A stretch of DNA of 64,000 bases from Anaeramoeba flamelloides (taxonomy: Eukaryota > Metamonada > Anaeramoebidae): contig JANTQA010000029.1 in NCBI GenBank assembly GCA_027625915.1, positions 3,286,001 to 3,350,000 of the forward strand. Direction: 5' to 3'. Positions within the stretch are counted from its first letter, which is position 1. The number at the start of each line of letters is the position of its first letter. Below are positions 34,722 to 46,246 of the stretch, in pieces. The position numbers and the translations under genes are program-made. The notes beneath the pieces were generated by a model that saw nothing but the letters and a program-made list of their open reading frames with translations, was not told the DNA's origin and made no database searches.

Positions 34722-36711
34722 ATGCTTACTGGATCAATTCGAGGAAGATGGAAATTAGGAAAGAGAATTGGAAAGGGAGGATTTGGTGAAATTTATCTCT
34801 CACAAGATTTAAAAACAAGAAGGCCTGTTGCTATTAAGTTTGAAAAAATTGATCACAAAAAACAAGCACTCAAGCTGGAAATAGCTGTTCTTCGTAAATT
34901 GCAAGTTTCCCCATTTGTACCAAAATTTATTTACTGTGGAAGAAACTTGGAATACAACTACCTTATCATGGAATTGCTTGGCCCGAATCTTTCTGTTGAA
35001 AGAAGAAGAAGACCAGAACAAAAATTTTCTCTATCAACAACAATCAAACTCGGGATCGAAATGATCTCTGCAATTCAAGACATGCACAAATTAGGATTTA
35101 TTCATCGTGACATTAAACCAGTAATTTGTTTTCTTTTTTATTCAAAAATAATACCTTTTCTTTTCTTTTCTTTTTATACCTTTTTTTTTTTTTTTATTTT
35201 TATATTTTTATTTTTCTCGGATTCCAAAAAAAGAAAAATAAACCTTAAAACGTACCTTCCAAACCAACTAATTTTCTAATTCTTTTTCCTTTTTTCTTTC
35301 TCTTCAATTTTTTGAATTTATTTGATAAACCAATTTGAAAAAAACCCAAAAAAACTCAAAAAAAAACCAACTAAAAAACCAACTAAAAAAAAATTCCAAA
35401 CAAAAACCCAACAAAAACAAAACAAAAAAGTCCAATTTTGTATTAAGGAGAACAGATCCTTTCACAAAACACCGTGAAACAAATACCAAAACGACAAGGT
35501 CCATTTGCTGTATGATCGATTTTGGGTTATCAAGGAGCTATCGTCACCGCGACGGCAATTTAAGGCCACCACGTCCGAAAGTGGGCTTCCGTGGGACTGC
35601 AAGGTATGCGTCGATCAATTCGCACGAGGGGAAGGAGCTGAGCCGAAGGGATGATCTTTGGTCATTGCTGTATTTGTTTGTCGAATTTTTGAAGGGAGAA
35701 TTGCCCTGGTCTCCGATTAAAGACAAACTGATTATCTCGAAATTAAAAAAGAAATTCAACTCGCCCGAGTTAGTTAAGGGCTTGCCAGATCAATTTTTGA
35801 AAATTCTGGAGCATATTTTGTCATTAAAGTTCGAGGACGAACCAAATTATAACTATTTAAGGCAGCTATTGACAGACTCGTATTATGAAGCAGGCTATGA
35901 CGAAAACACAAAGTTTGATTGGGAAATTGAAGACCTCATGAAGGCTAAAAAGGGCAAACGGACTGGCCATAACCGCAAGCTTAGCAGAAACCCGCAGAGA
36001 AGGAAAAGAAGGACAGGCAAAAAGCAACTCCACAAGAAAATGAATAATGGCAACGAGAACCAAAAGACTTTATCCGATGACCCGTTGGATTCCAACGCCG
36101 CTGTGCCATCTTTGACCAACACCCCGCTGCCAAAGAAAAAGCAAAAAAAAGTGTTTAGCAAAAAGTTTTTGCAGGACATCCAAAAAATGAATGAAATAGT
36201 GATCCCATCCCGCGAGGAACTACAAAGGCGGCAAAAGATCAAGGGGTTTTCTTGTGTGCAACAAAAAAGAGAAAGCCCCAAAGTTGTCTTGAACCCAAAA
36301 AAAAATGAATCAGATTTTTTTGATCTCATCGAAGCAAACCCTCGAAACGAAATTTATGGCAACGGGCCAGACTATGCACTCATGATTAAAAAAATTGAAG
36401 AAGAAATGGAAATGGAAAAGGAAAAAAAAAAAAATGTTCCTTCTTTGAAGCAAAGTAATGATAATTCTGATAAAAAGGATAAAAGGGGGAAAAAAAAGAA
36501 AAAGAAAGATAAAAAAAACGAGAAAAAAAACGAGAAAAATATTTCAAAAGACACCGAAAACCATTCAAATTCGAAAAAAACTAAATCTTCAAAAAATGAT
36601 AAAAAATCCACTTTCGATTTGGAATTAGATTTAAAAAATTTAAATAACGAGAATAATTCTTCAGAAACGGATACACTCGATAAAAAAACTTGTCGCTGTG
36701 TTATTCAATAA
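34722..36711 (+). CDS. Tau-tubulin-kinase-like (CK1 superfamily) protein kinase with C-terminal CaaX motif
   Basis: Serine/threonine kinase, 559 aa, in two exons: 34722-35120 and 35431-36711, with the intron GTAATT...AAAAAAG in phase 0 splitting HRDIKP|SNF. Visible motifs are the glycine loop GKGGFGEIY (residues 17-25), VAIK (Lys39), HRDIKPSN (Asp130), IDFGLSR (Asp163), and RPPRPKVGFRGTARYASIN followed by RRDDLWSLLYLFVEF. This RPPR...GFRGTVRYASIN pattern is that of TTBK rather than classical CK1. After the domain (ending near FDWEIEDL) comes a basic, low-complexity tail with poly-K/E stretches. The chain ends CRCVIQ: a CaaX box with Gln last, typical of farnesylation, and a second Cys two residues upstream that could be palmitoylated. 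That predicts membrane anchoring. The first half of exon 2 is markedly richer in G and C than exon 1. Confidence 0.93.
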
Positions 36712-37261
36712 TATTATTTTTTGAAATGAGAATTTAAAAATAATACTTTTTTAATTTTTATGATTTTTATTTTTTATTGAGATTATTATTTTTATTTTTA
36801 TTTTTATTTTTATTTAAAAGTAGAAACGGTCAACACATCACTAGCATGAAAAAATAAAATTGCAAAAAAAAAAGTTAGAAGAAACTACAACGTTCCTTAA
36901 TCTATCATCTTAAATAATAGACTTTATTCGTAATAGAATCAAAATTACAGAACTCTAAATTCATGAGGCTTATATTCTATTTATTGTTGTCAGTATAACC
37001 ACGATTTTAAAAGTCTCTAGTCTAGAAAAAAGGTATGTTTTGGGGTAAAAATTTTTAAATGGATGCCACAATGAATTTTTTTTAAATACAACTCTAGGAT
37101 ATTTTTTTGAATAGATAATAACTAATAGTTTTGAAAACACTCTACTCTTCTAAAAAAAATCAAATACAGAAAAAAAAATAAATAATGAGAAATATTCCGT
37201 GTCCTAGGTTTTTTTTACTTTCTGAAATAAACTAAAAATTTATTTAATTTTCTGATTATTA

Positions 37262-38431
37262 CAAAAATTAAAAAAAACCTAACGGAAAGATCAAAAAAAG
37301 AATAATTTTTTAAATTTATATCAATAAATAATTCTTTAATAATCCAAATGATTGGTTATCAATTTGAAAGATATTCATCGGATTTAAAATACTTGTAAAA
37401 TATAATAAAATGACATCTTAACTAGAAGCAAAAAAAAATTTCAAATTTTTTACTATTAAATTGAAAAAAAATCTTAATATTAATGGAAATTTAAATTTTC
37501 CAACTTTAATTGTTAAATATCTTTAAAAAATTGTTTATTGATCCAAGATCTTTTATTAACCAATAGTGTTTATTATAAGTGAGGTTATTAAAAAGTGAAA
37601 AATTAGTCAATTTTTAATTTTTTTTTCAAAAAATTTTTTCATGATTGTGATGTGCAAAAATCATTTCTGAATTTTTCATTATTTTTTTTTGATAAAATTG
37701 TGATTTTTTCATTAATGGTGATAAATTTTGGGTATTTTCCTAAGGTTCAGGAAACTTGACAATATATTCAATGCCTTTAAGTGATTTCCAATACCATTTT
37801 AATAAACCATTGGAGACGTTTGGGTTTGTTTGATTTTGGATAAAGTATTTTCGATTTTAACTTTACGTTTCTATTTCCAACGACTTTCTTTCCTTTTCAA
37901 ATACAATAGAATGTTACTAAATACATTGAATATATTGTCAAGTTTCCTGAACCTTAGGAAAATACCCAAAATTTATCACCATTAATGAAAAAATCACAAT
38001 TTTATCAAAAAAAAATAATGAAAAATTCAGAAATGATTTTTGCACATCACGATCATGAAAAAATTTCCAAAAAAAATTAAAAATTGACTAATTTTTCACT
38101 TTTTAATAACTTCAATTATAATAAACACTATTGTTTCATAAAATATCTTTGATCAAAAAACAATTTTTTAAAGATGTTTAGAATCTAAGTTGAAAAATCT
38201 AATTTTCCATTAATATTAATATTTTTTTTCAATTTAATAGTAAAAAATTTGAAATTTTTTTTTGCTTCTAGTTAAGATGTCATTTTATTATATTTTACAA
38301 GTATTTTAAATCCGATGAATATCTTTCAAATTGATAACCAATCATTTGGATTATTAAAGAATTATTTATTGATATAAATTTAAAAAATTATTCTTTTTTT
38401 GATCTTTCCGTTAGGTTTTTTTTAATTTTTG
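37262..38431. repeat. 1.17-kb foldback: 512-bp and 508-bp inverted arms, 150-bp spacer
   Basis: The left arm (37262-37773) is repeated in inverted form at 37924-38431 with very few differences. The outermost pairing is AAAAACCTAACGGAAAGATC with GATCTTTCCGTTAGGTTTTT. Intermediate blocks include ATGATTGGTTATCAATTTGA, AAATGACATCTTAACTAGAA, GATGTGCAAAAATCATTTCT and CAGGAAACTTGACAATATAT, each with its complement in the right arm. Spacer 37774-37923 has no coding frame. The outer ends coincide with the CCTAACGG word that joins the palindromic modules elsewhere. High arm identity implies recent formation or ongoing conversion. Confidence 0.85.
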
Positions 38432-39110
38432 AAATAAACCGATAATTTTTGAGATTTTCTTTTAATTTCTAAAATTAAAAAAAAAAACACCATTAGGTTT
38501 TCTTGAGGTTTTCTGTTTTATTTGTTAAGTGTTCTAAGTTTTTTCAAATTTTTTAGTTTTATTTTAATTTTTTTTTTTTTTGACTATTAGGGAATTATTT
38601 GTTTACTTTAGTTGATAGAAATATTTTTTCTTTGATTTTCCGTTAGGTTTTTCTTTAATCTTTGTAATAAACATAAAATTTTAGAAATTTTTAGTTTATT
38701 TCATAAAGTAAAAAAACAGATATTAGGTTTTTTTGAGTTTTCTATTTATTTGTGAAGTGTTCTAGGTTTTTTTGAGGTTTTTTATTGTATTTCGAAAATC
38801 TATTGATTGTCTAAATAAATAGAAAACTCAAGAAAACCCAATGAAAATCTATTAATTTTCCAAATAAATAGAAAATTCAAAAGAACCTAACGAAAATCAA
38901 TAGAAATTCTGAATAAATAAGAAAACCTCAAGGAAAACTAGAACACTTCACAAACAAAACATAAAACCTCAAGAAAACATTGTCACTTGACGGACATTTT
39001 TCGTTAAGTTTTCCAGAATTTAAAAGAATTGAGTAAAATATTTGATTTTTCTCTATTCTTTTAAAATCTGGAAAAGTGCCGTTAGATTTTCTTGGGTTTT
39101 TTTTTTATTT
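38432..39110. repeat. Cluster of palindromic modules (D)
   Basis: Contains GAAATAAACCGATAATTTTT units, CACCATTAGGTTTTCTTGAG, GTTAAGTGTTCTAAGTTTTT, AAAATCTATTGATT twice with AATAGAAAACTCAAGAAAAC in the complementary orientation, AACACTTCACAAACAAAAC and the full TTCCAGAATTTAAAAGAATT / TTTTAAAATCTGGAAAAG palindrome (39014-39078). It is joined by CGTTAAG and GCCGTTAG words. Confidence 0.7.
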
Positions 39111-39959
39111 GCAAAATATATAAACCCCAATTCAAAATTTTTAACACACCAAAATTCAATTTTTGAAAAAAAAAACTTATTTAATCAATTATAGAAGAAA
39201 TACCAAATTAGCAGCCATTCATTAATTGAGACTTTAACCCTTTTAAATAAATTATAATACTCAAAAAACCAAGAAATAAATAATTATCAATACAAAAAAA
39301 TCAAGATTGTGTTAAAAATTTTAGAGAGAGCAAAACAAAAAAATATATTAGTAAATATGTTTAAAGTCTATTAGGAATATTGATCGATCAAAGGGTAAAT
39401 ACTACAAACTAATTTTATTTGAGTTCTTCTATTTGGAACAACTCAAATTTAACATAATATCAACTTTTTGAAAAAAATTTGTTCGAAATAAACAAGTTAA
39501 GTAATTCAAAAAATGAAATGAAAACAAAAACTATAAAGATGAAAAAATGATTTTGATTTTTTACACAAATCAAAATTATTTTCAATTTGAATGAAATTGT
39601 ATTATTGTGAATGTTTGGAAGGTTTTAACCGGGTGGAAAATTTTTAATTTTAGTTTAGATTTTAATAATAAAAAAGAAAACCTCAAGAAAACATAGGTAC
39701 TTGATGGACACTTCGATTAGTTTTTTTTTTTTTTTTTTTTTTGTTTTTTGAAATAAACTGAAAATTAAATATTTTTTCAGTTTATTTCTTAAAATAAAAA
39801 AAACCTGGCACTTGGCGTTAATTATGTCAATAACAGAAACTTTCGTCAAACTTTCCAGAATTTCAAAAAATTGTGCGAAATCTATGGTTTTTACTGATTA
39901 TTTTTTATCCTGGGAAGCATAGTATACATAATAATTAACATGGTTTTTTTTTTCTGTGT
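39111..39959. other. AT-rich stretch with fragmentary modules
   Basis: Fragments of palindromic modules at 39670-39815 (CCTCAAGAAAACATAGGTACTTGATGG, GAAATAAACTGAAAATTAAA facing TTTTTCAGTTTATTTC) and near 39855-39912. A T-run of more than 20 near 39721. No gene seen. Confidence 0.4.
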
Positions 39960-40199
39960 TTGGATTTTTTAGATGATACTAGTGTTTTTTAAAACCATGA
40001 GTTATTTTCAATTCAAGTAAATAAATTTAAAGTTGAATTTAACTAAAGTTTATTGTCAGAACACATTTTAAAAAAATAACCTCAAAATAAAAATTATTTT
40101 TAGACTAGAGACTATTAAAAAACATAGTACAATTAACTAAAATAAACATAACAGCCTCGGGATTTTTAAGTTCTGTAATATTGGTTATATTGTGAAAAA

Positions 40200-42527
40200 A
40201 AAAATATTAAAAATGATGAAAAGTTAATGATAAATTGGAAAAGTATTTTTATCTAACGGAAATATTCAAATTTTATTTTTTTATACTGGTGATGTGTAGA
40301 AAAATTGATAAGTTTATGAAAAAAAAAAACATATTTATTTTAAATTAATTTTTTTGTTAATAAACATTGTAAAATTTGATGTGGATTTTTTGAGACCGAT
40401 TTCAAAAATGAAAAAAAAATCTTGGCATTTTCTATAATATTTCATGAAATAATTTACATTTAACGTCAAAAAGTTGACAAATATATAGATAAAAATTTTG
40501 AAAAAAATTTATAAAAAGTTGGAATATTTTTCTCTTTTTTTCTATTTAATTACCATTTTCTCTCAAGAAATAAAAAAAAAATCAAAATATTTTCAGAATT
40601 AAAACGTTTTGACCTGAATATATTTTATAGAGTGAATATTCCACCTTTTAATGTGGTTTAGGTGATATTATAGGAAGAAAAACACTTTTTTGAAAAAAAT
40701 TTAAATTTAAATATAATCAAAAAACTGATAAAAGTTTTAATTCTGAAAAAATAAAAAAAAAATCGGTTTGCTTTTTTGAAATGTCCAAATTATCTTTTCA
40801 TTTATTTTTTTTATGATTTCCCTTTTATTTAATGAAAAAAAGTGAATTATTTTTTAATTCTTTCTTTCTTTTTTTTTTTTTTTTTGGCACATAAAAAAGG
40901 AGAGAAACAACCAGGGGAGAGGTTCTAATTTTGTAGAAAAATCATTGAAGAAGAGAAATGACTGTGGAAATTTGGTTTTTTTAATATGTAATTTACAGAT
41001 ACTATTATGAACCGTTACAAATCATCATATTCAAAACATTTGATGAAAATGGTGGTGGATTTTTTGAAATAATTAAAAAAAAAGCAAACAACCCAATACC
41101 CAACATATTTAAGATTTTCTTTGTGCTTTTTTGGTACTTTCTTTTATTTGGATCCTTTCTCTCAAAACCAGATTGTCTTCATCAAGAAAAATTATGTTGA
41201 TGCAGTGTGGGATAGGTTTTGAAGAATCTTTAATGGAAAAGTATCGTATGGGAATTAAATTGTACAAATTAGTCAGTTTTTTTTGTTATTAAAAAAAAAA
41301 TTTTTTTTTTGGACAAAAAAGAAAATGAAATCTTTCTTTTTTTGGAAAATGAGAATTTTTATGGAGATTCACTACAATACCAAACCCATTAATACACCTT
41401 TATCAGAATTTTTCTTTGTTTATAAATGAAAAAGAATTAATCATCAAAAATTTATAATTCTTTCCATTTTGACCTATTATGTAATTTTTTAACAACTTCC
41501 CATCTTAACTCCCCAATACAAACACACAAAAAAAAAAAAAACAAAGAAACTTCTCAGCAAAGTTTCAGGGTTTTCAAAATTTACAGAGAGCAAAATATTC
41601 TCAAAAAGTCAAATTATTCTTATTCTTCTTTTTCATTTTGTTATACACAGAACTTACATATTTCGTAAAAAATGTCATTTCTTACATCTTAGATCTTACT
41701 GACCAAAAATTTGGGAGATTTACTATCTCCAAATACTAATTAAAGGGACATAACTACTTTGGATTTCAATTGCAAACATTGTCCTTAAAAAAGTATTTAC
41801 AACCAAGAAAAGAAAATTCAAATACTTTAGATTTTCCATGTGAACTTTATTTTTTTTTTTAAGTTCTAAAATGTTGAATAAGATAAACAAAAACTGGATC
41901 CCAACAAAAACATAAAACATACTAATTTCTTACAAAAAAAATATTGAAAAAAATACCAAATTGCAAAAGAGTTTGAAAAACTGTAGTAAAGGAAAATCGT
42001 ATTTGCAAGTTTAAGGATTTCACCTGAATTTGTTTTTGGAAAAATCAATAATAAGAAAAACTTTGTGAAAAAAAAAATAATTATGGGGTTTTGATTGAAA
42101 AAGATTTTACGTATTTTTTTTTTTTAAAACTGATCAAGAAGATTCCAAAAATGAAAACTCAGAAAGCGAAAAAAGAGTTTTTGACTACTTTTTCAAGTGA
42201 AATTTAAATTAATTTTTATGTGAAGTTGACTTATTCTGATTTTCAGAAAAAAAAGAAAGATAAAAAATTTTCAAAACAAAAGACAAATTGAAAAGAGTTT
42301 ATTTTGTATAGGTGTAAGATATTTTAAAAATTCTAAAAAGAAAAAAAAAATTATAAAATCAAAATTTTTTTTAGATCTCTAAAAAATAAAAAGAAAACAA
42401 ATAAAAAGAATTAATTTCATATTTGATATTCAAACAATGAAACAAATGTGTCTAATTTCTAGTCTTTGGTTTTCATTCAAAACATAAGCAGTAATCAGAA
42501 AAACAAAAAAAAAAAAAAAATTTACAA
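40200..42527. other. AT-rich region; possible membrane-protein exon on the minus strand
   Basis: Only 41920-41724 (minus) is of interest. It reads MFYVFVGIQFLFILF, a KK-rich loop, then NFLFLVVNTFLRTMFAI and ends IWR, directly before GTAAATC, which could be a 5' splice site of the GTAAAT type used by the kexin gene. It would give two membrane spans. No neighbouring exon could be fixed, so no gene is called. Confidence 0.25.
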
Positions 42528-43256
42528 TTAGATCATCCATGAAGGAACCCTCTTCAAGGGTACACTAAAAGACTTTGAAAGTTCCCGTTCAATCTCTGTT
42601 TGGATCGAGTCAACATATTTATGCGGTTCGATAAATGTTAAAGGGAATTGGTTTTCTAAAGGGTTTTCTTCCTCGCTTTCAGAAGAGTTGTTTTTGTTTG
42701 TGTTTGTGAGTTGTGCTGAGAGACGGTGGTTTATTGGGATTGGCACGCTTAGCTTCATTTTTTGCGGGTTTTTAAATTTGGGTTCATTTTGAAAAAATTT
42801 CTGTTGTTTGTGATCTTCTTTGGTGCCTTTGTGATCGTGAAAAATTAAAGAAAAGATTTCTTGAGAACTTTCTTCTTCAGAATTTTCATCATCTTCAATT
42901 TTTGTTGTTTGAAATTTATTAAAAAGAAAATTGTTTTCATCTGTTTCTGTTGTTAAACTCCTTTCACTCGTTACAATTCGTTCAAGTTCTTCTTCTTTTT
43001 TTTCGTTATACTCTTCTTTGTTTTTGTTGAGATTCTCGTCGTCGTTTGGGAATTGAAAAAACGGTTCGAGTGTATCTTGTTCAAATTTTGTGAAATTCAT
43101 TTCACTCCAAGTGTACTTGTTGGAGGAGTTTCGGCTTTTCTTTTTGATTAATTTTGGTGAACTTTTTGCTTTAATAGACTTTGGACAGAGGATTGTTTGT
43201 GATTTTGTTTGCTTTTTTTGATTAGATGGATTGTATTTCTGAAAAAGCAGATTCAT
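42528..43256 (-). CDS. Uncharacterised 242-aa protein, probably disordered
   Basis: A single-exon ATG-to-TAA frame of 242 codons. Base composition is distinctly less AT-biased than the surrounding DNA, and there are many G/C-containing codons, so it is very likely coding. No known domain recognised. The N-terminal 55 residues are basic and rich in K, S, Q and N. The middle is acidic, with E/D clusters (KEEYNEKKEEELERI, EDDENSEEESSQE). A later part has SSESEEENPLENQF. The C-terminus has a possible short helix (HKYVDSIQTEIERELSKSF) followed by PLKRVPSWMI, which could be a short interaction or phosphorylation motif. No signal peptide or membrane span. Function cannot be proposed. Confidence 0.8.
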   Translation of the reverse strand: MNLLFQKYNPSNQKKQTKSQTILCPKSIKAKSSPKLIKKKSRNSSNKYTWSEMNFTKFEQDTLEPFFQFPNDDENLNKNKEEYNEKKEEELERIVTSERSLTTETDENNFLFNKFQTTKIEDDENSEEESSQEIFSLIFHDHKGTKEDHKQQKFFQNEPKFKNPQKMKLSVPIPINHRLSAQLTNTNKNNSSESEEENPLENQFPLTFIEPHKYVDSIQTEIERELSKSFSVPLKRVPSWMI

Positions 43257-44409
43257 CAGTCGTTCTTTGTATTTTGGAATTTTTTTTTTGATAGAAAGAG
43301 ATTTGTATTTGTTTTAAGGGTTGGTGGAAAACGAGAAAAAAAATTGTTCTGGTTGTGGGTGTTTAGGTGTAAATTTTAAAAAAAAGTCAGAACAAAAAAA
43401 TGTGTAAAAAGTAAAATCATTTTAAAAAGTTTTTTATTTTGTTTCAAATCTCTTTGATGTGAGAAAAAAAAATCGATCAAATTCCATGGATTTTCATCAC
43501 TGGGTCGATATTTAATTGCAAATTAATCACTAATCCTGAAAATTACATTAGATGAAATAATTAAAATTTCTCCAAAATTTCTTTAAAAATTGTACAAATT
43601 GATTTTAATTTTGTTTGACATTTGAAATTTGTTCAATTTCGTTTTCTGAAATGTTGGTGATCGAGAATGAAATCTTTCTCATAAATAGCTGTACTTTTTC
43701 ATAAAAATTATAAAAAGTTTTTTTCTCCCAAATAAAAAGTCTATTATTGATAACATTCATTAAGAAAATCCATTTATTTTTTGAGATAATTTACAAATAA
43801 ACCAAATAAATATGTAAGCTAAAATAAATTAAGAATCTTTAGGAGTAAGGAGGGATTTCAAAATGAATTCTTCAGATACCCTACATACGGTACCCTTTTA
43901 TATTGGTGAAAACTCTGATAAGTATTTCTCAAAGATCACAAAAAATCATTTTTACAATAAATGGTATTTTTTTAAAATTTGAATTTTTTGTTCAATTGGA
44001 AATATCCACTTAATTTGAGAGTAAAAGAGGGTAGTTTTGGTTAAGGGAGAAATACTTTAATATTCTTGATTTATTAGTACTTTAGTAATAATAATAAGCT
44101 TTAATAAAAAATTAATTGAATAAAGATCTTCTTCGTTATAATGTTAGGTACTTGCTAAGTGAGGTTTTAAAAGAAAAAAATTATAACCAAAAAAAGGTGT
44201 TTTTTTTTCAAAAATAATTAATTTTATATAAAGTACTGATAAATTCAATAAAATTTAATAAAATTTTTAATTCAATTCCCAAATTTTGTGTAATCTATGC
44301 CACTCAACGTTTAAAGCAACCACAGAGAAAGAGAATTTTGTAGTCAAACCACTTTTTGAACTTTTTAAACATTTAAACTTATAAAATACTTTATTACAAA
44401 GCTGGAGTA
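43257..44409. other. Upstream region of the 242-aa gene and AT-rich spacer
   Basis: No gene, RNA or repeat recognised. Presumably contains the promoter of the minus-strand gene. Confidence 0.4.
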
Positions 44410-44605
44410 TAGTCAGTTCCACTTTTAAGGCATAAACTTGCAACGAAATTTAAGGCACACAAAAAATCTCAAATTAAGGCACAAAATTCAGATTCTAGTT
44501 AAATAAATTGTAAAAAAAAAAAATTCCAAATTTTGTGCCTTAATTTGAGATTTTTTGTGCCTTAAATTTCGTTGCAAGTTTGTGCCTTAAAAGTGGAACT
44601 GACTG
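44410..44605. mobile_element. Hairpin MITE, CAGTCAGTT family, copy 2
   Basis: 196-bp palindrome with AGTCAGTTCCACTTTTAAGG at the left and its complement at the right. TA on both sides; the first base has drifted from C to T. Confidence 0.85.
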
Positions 44606-45272
44606 TAAAAAAAGTTTAAAAATGGAAATTAAAGTAAATTTTTTTTATATATTTATTTGAATTTATCAGTATAAACGATCATACAAACAAAAACCAAATA
44701 AAAGAATGGGTTTGGATGGGGTAACTTTACAGAGTTAATTTAAGAAGGTTCATCCATTAAAAAATCATTTTAATATTAATTAAATAAAGTCAAAAACTTT
44801 TGAGAGGAATTTTAACCCCCCCCCCCCTTAAATTACAATAAAAAAAAAATTGAAAACTTTTTACTGTTATTTTCCAATTAATAAAAGAACATTTTTTTTT
44901 AGTTTAATAAAATATTTTTTTAATTTTACGTTAAAAAAAACCAATTAATCTTTTTGAAATTAATTATAAATGATATTTTGAACATTAAATCAATTTTCTT
45001 AGTGAACTATTAGATAAAATTATTATTTTGTTAATTTGAATTTTGAAAGTAAAAGATTATATTTCAAAAATGAAAATTAATTTACTTTTAAAGACATGCA
45101 AAACAAAATAGACTTCAAAAAAAAACCTCAAATTTTAACATCAATCAAATCATATATAACAACAGGGAAACCATGTAATTTTGAGACTTGTTTTTTAATT
45201 TTCCTATATCCAAATCTTGGTCATTTTTTTCAACATATTATTCATAATAGACCAATTAAAAGATTAAAATTA
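44606..45272. other. AT-rich spacer between MITE copies 2 and 3
   Basis: Includes a run of 12 C at about 44816-44827. No gene seen. Confidence 0.4.
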
Positions 45273-45466
45273 CAGTCATTTTCACTTTTAAGGCACAAAC
45301 TTTCAACAAAATTTAAGACATAAAAAAATCTCAAATTAAGGTACAAAATTTGGATTTTTTTTTTTACAATTTATTTTACTAGAATTTGAATTTTGTGCCT
45401 TAATTTGATATTTTTTTGTGCCTTAAATTTCGTTGAAAGTTTGTGCCTTAAAAGTGAAACTGACTG
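45273..45466. mobile_element. Hairpin MITE, CAGTCAGTT family, copy 3
   Basis: 194-bp palindrome with TA flanks, lying just beyond the 3' end of the MULE transposase remnant (45480). The left end has drifted to CAGTCATTTTCAC. Confidence 0.85.
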
Positions 45467-45479
45467 TATATCATTTTTT

Positions 45480-46246
45480 TTAAATTATTTTAAAAACCTT
45501 TTTTTTTGAATATTTATCTTTTAATTTATTTTTCTTTTTAATTGGTCTCTTCTTAAATTTCTTTCTTGTTGCTAAAAGATCCTCAACATCATAATTATTT
45601 ATTATTTTTTTGTAAGTAATTGATTTTTCCTTTTGGTGAGGAAAATAATCTTTTTGTCTTAATTTTTTCGTGATAATTCTCCATTTTGTTTTTTCTTCTT
45701 GAATACAGCGTTCCAAATCTCTTTCATCATTAGGAAAATTTTTATTTCTCATTGTTTCATGAAACATTTTGGCGTGATACTTCTTTGCTTGTAATTCTTC
45801 TTCATTCTTTAAAACATAAATTAAAGAATTTAATCCTGGTTTTCTATGATCAATTTTTTCATTTAGCTTCCTGTTATTTTTCTCCAAATACCCATTTGTT
45901 CTTTTGCAATAATCCGGTAATATAGATTAATTCCAATTTTCAATTGGATACTTTAATAAAAAATTTTTATAAAAGTAAATTAAAATAGTTTCAAATTTTT
46001 CGTCTTCTTTATATTCCTTGACGATTTGTTCCCATTTTGAAATAAAATCTTCTATATTTGTTTCTTGTAAACTTTTTAGATCTTCTTTGAATTTTTTCAG
46101 TTTTAATGTTTCTTCCATTTTCAGACTTTCTATTTTTCTGATAAGACATTGAACAAAATGAAATTTACAATGTACTATTTTGGATTTGGGGAAATTTTCA
46201 TTAATTGCACAAGTGATCCCTATTTTAAAATTAATCAAAAAAATAT
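45480..46246 (-). pseudogene. MULE (Mutator-like) transposase, C-terminal half, broken
   Basis: Two frames (46238-45927 and 45887-45480) are one reading frame interrupted by a single TAA after PIENWN. The bridging codons read SILPDYCKRTNGYLEKNN. The upstream part has NFKIGITCAINENFPKSK followed by CKFHFVQCLIRKI, the C-x-F-H-x-x-Q hallmark of MULE DDE transposases. The acidic TDFE that normally precedes it is changed to INFK, so a catalytic Asp is lost. The downstream part has the usual TNxxLExxNxxLN...P.L..LI..L.NEE pattern and a lysine-rich end. No N-terminal half (first catalytic Asp, zinc-binding domain) is visible beyond 46246, where stops occur. It is a dead DNA transposon gene. It is not the source of the neighbouring hairpin MITEs, whose TA duplications do not fit MULE. 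Confidence 0.75.

Larger units (their letters stand above)
36935..40195. repeat. Outer inverted-repeat pair flanking a 2.8-kb repeat block
   Basis: Left arm (about 36935-37150) and right arm (about 39960-40195, inverted) share, in order, ATTACAGAACT, TGAGGCTTAT/CGAGGCTGTTAT, AGTCTCTAGTCTA, TTTTTAAA and a terminal GTTTTGAAAACACT/GTTTTAAAAAACACT. About 65-70 percent similar by eye. Between the arms lie the 1.17-kb foldback and palindromic modules. It may be an old long-TIR element later invaded by others. Confidence 0.5.

Noticed and set aside
45466-45480. Linking the hairpin MITEs to the adjacent MULE as its non-autonomous partners
   Set aside because: MULEs make about 9-bp target duplications, whereas these MITEs have only TA.
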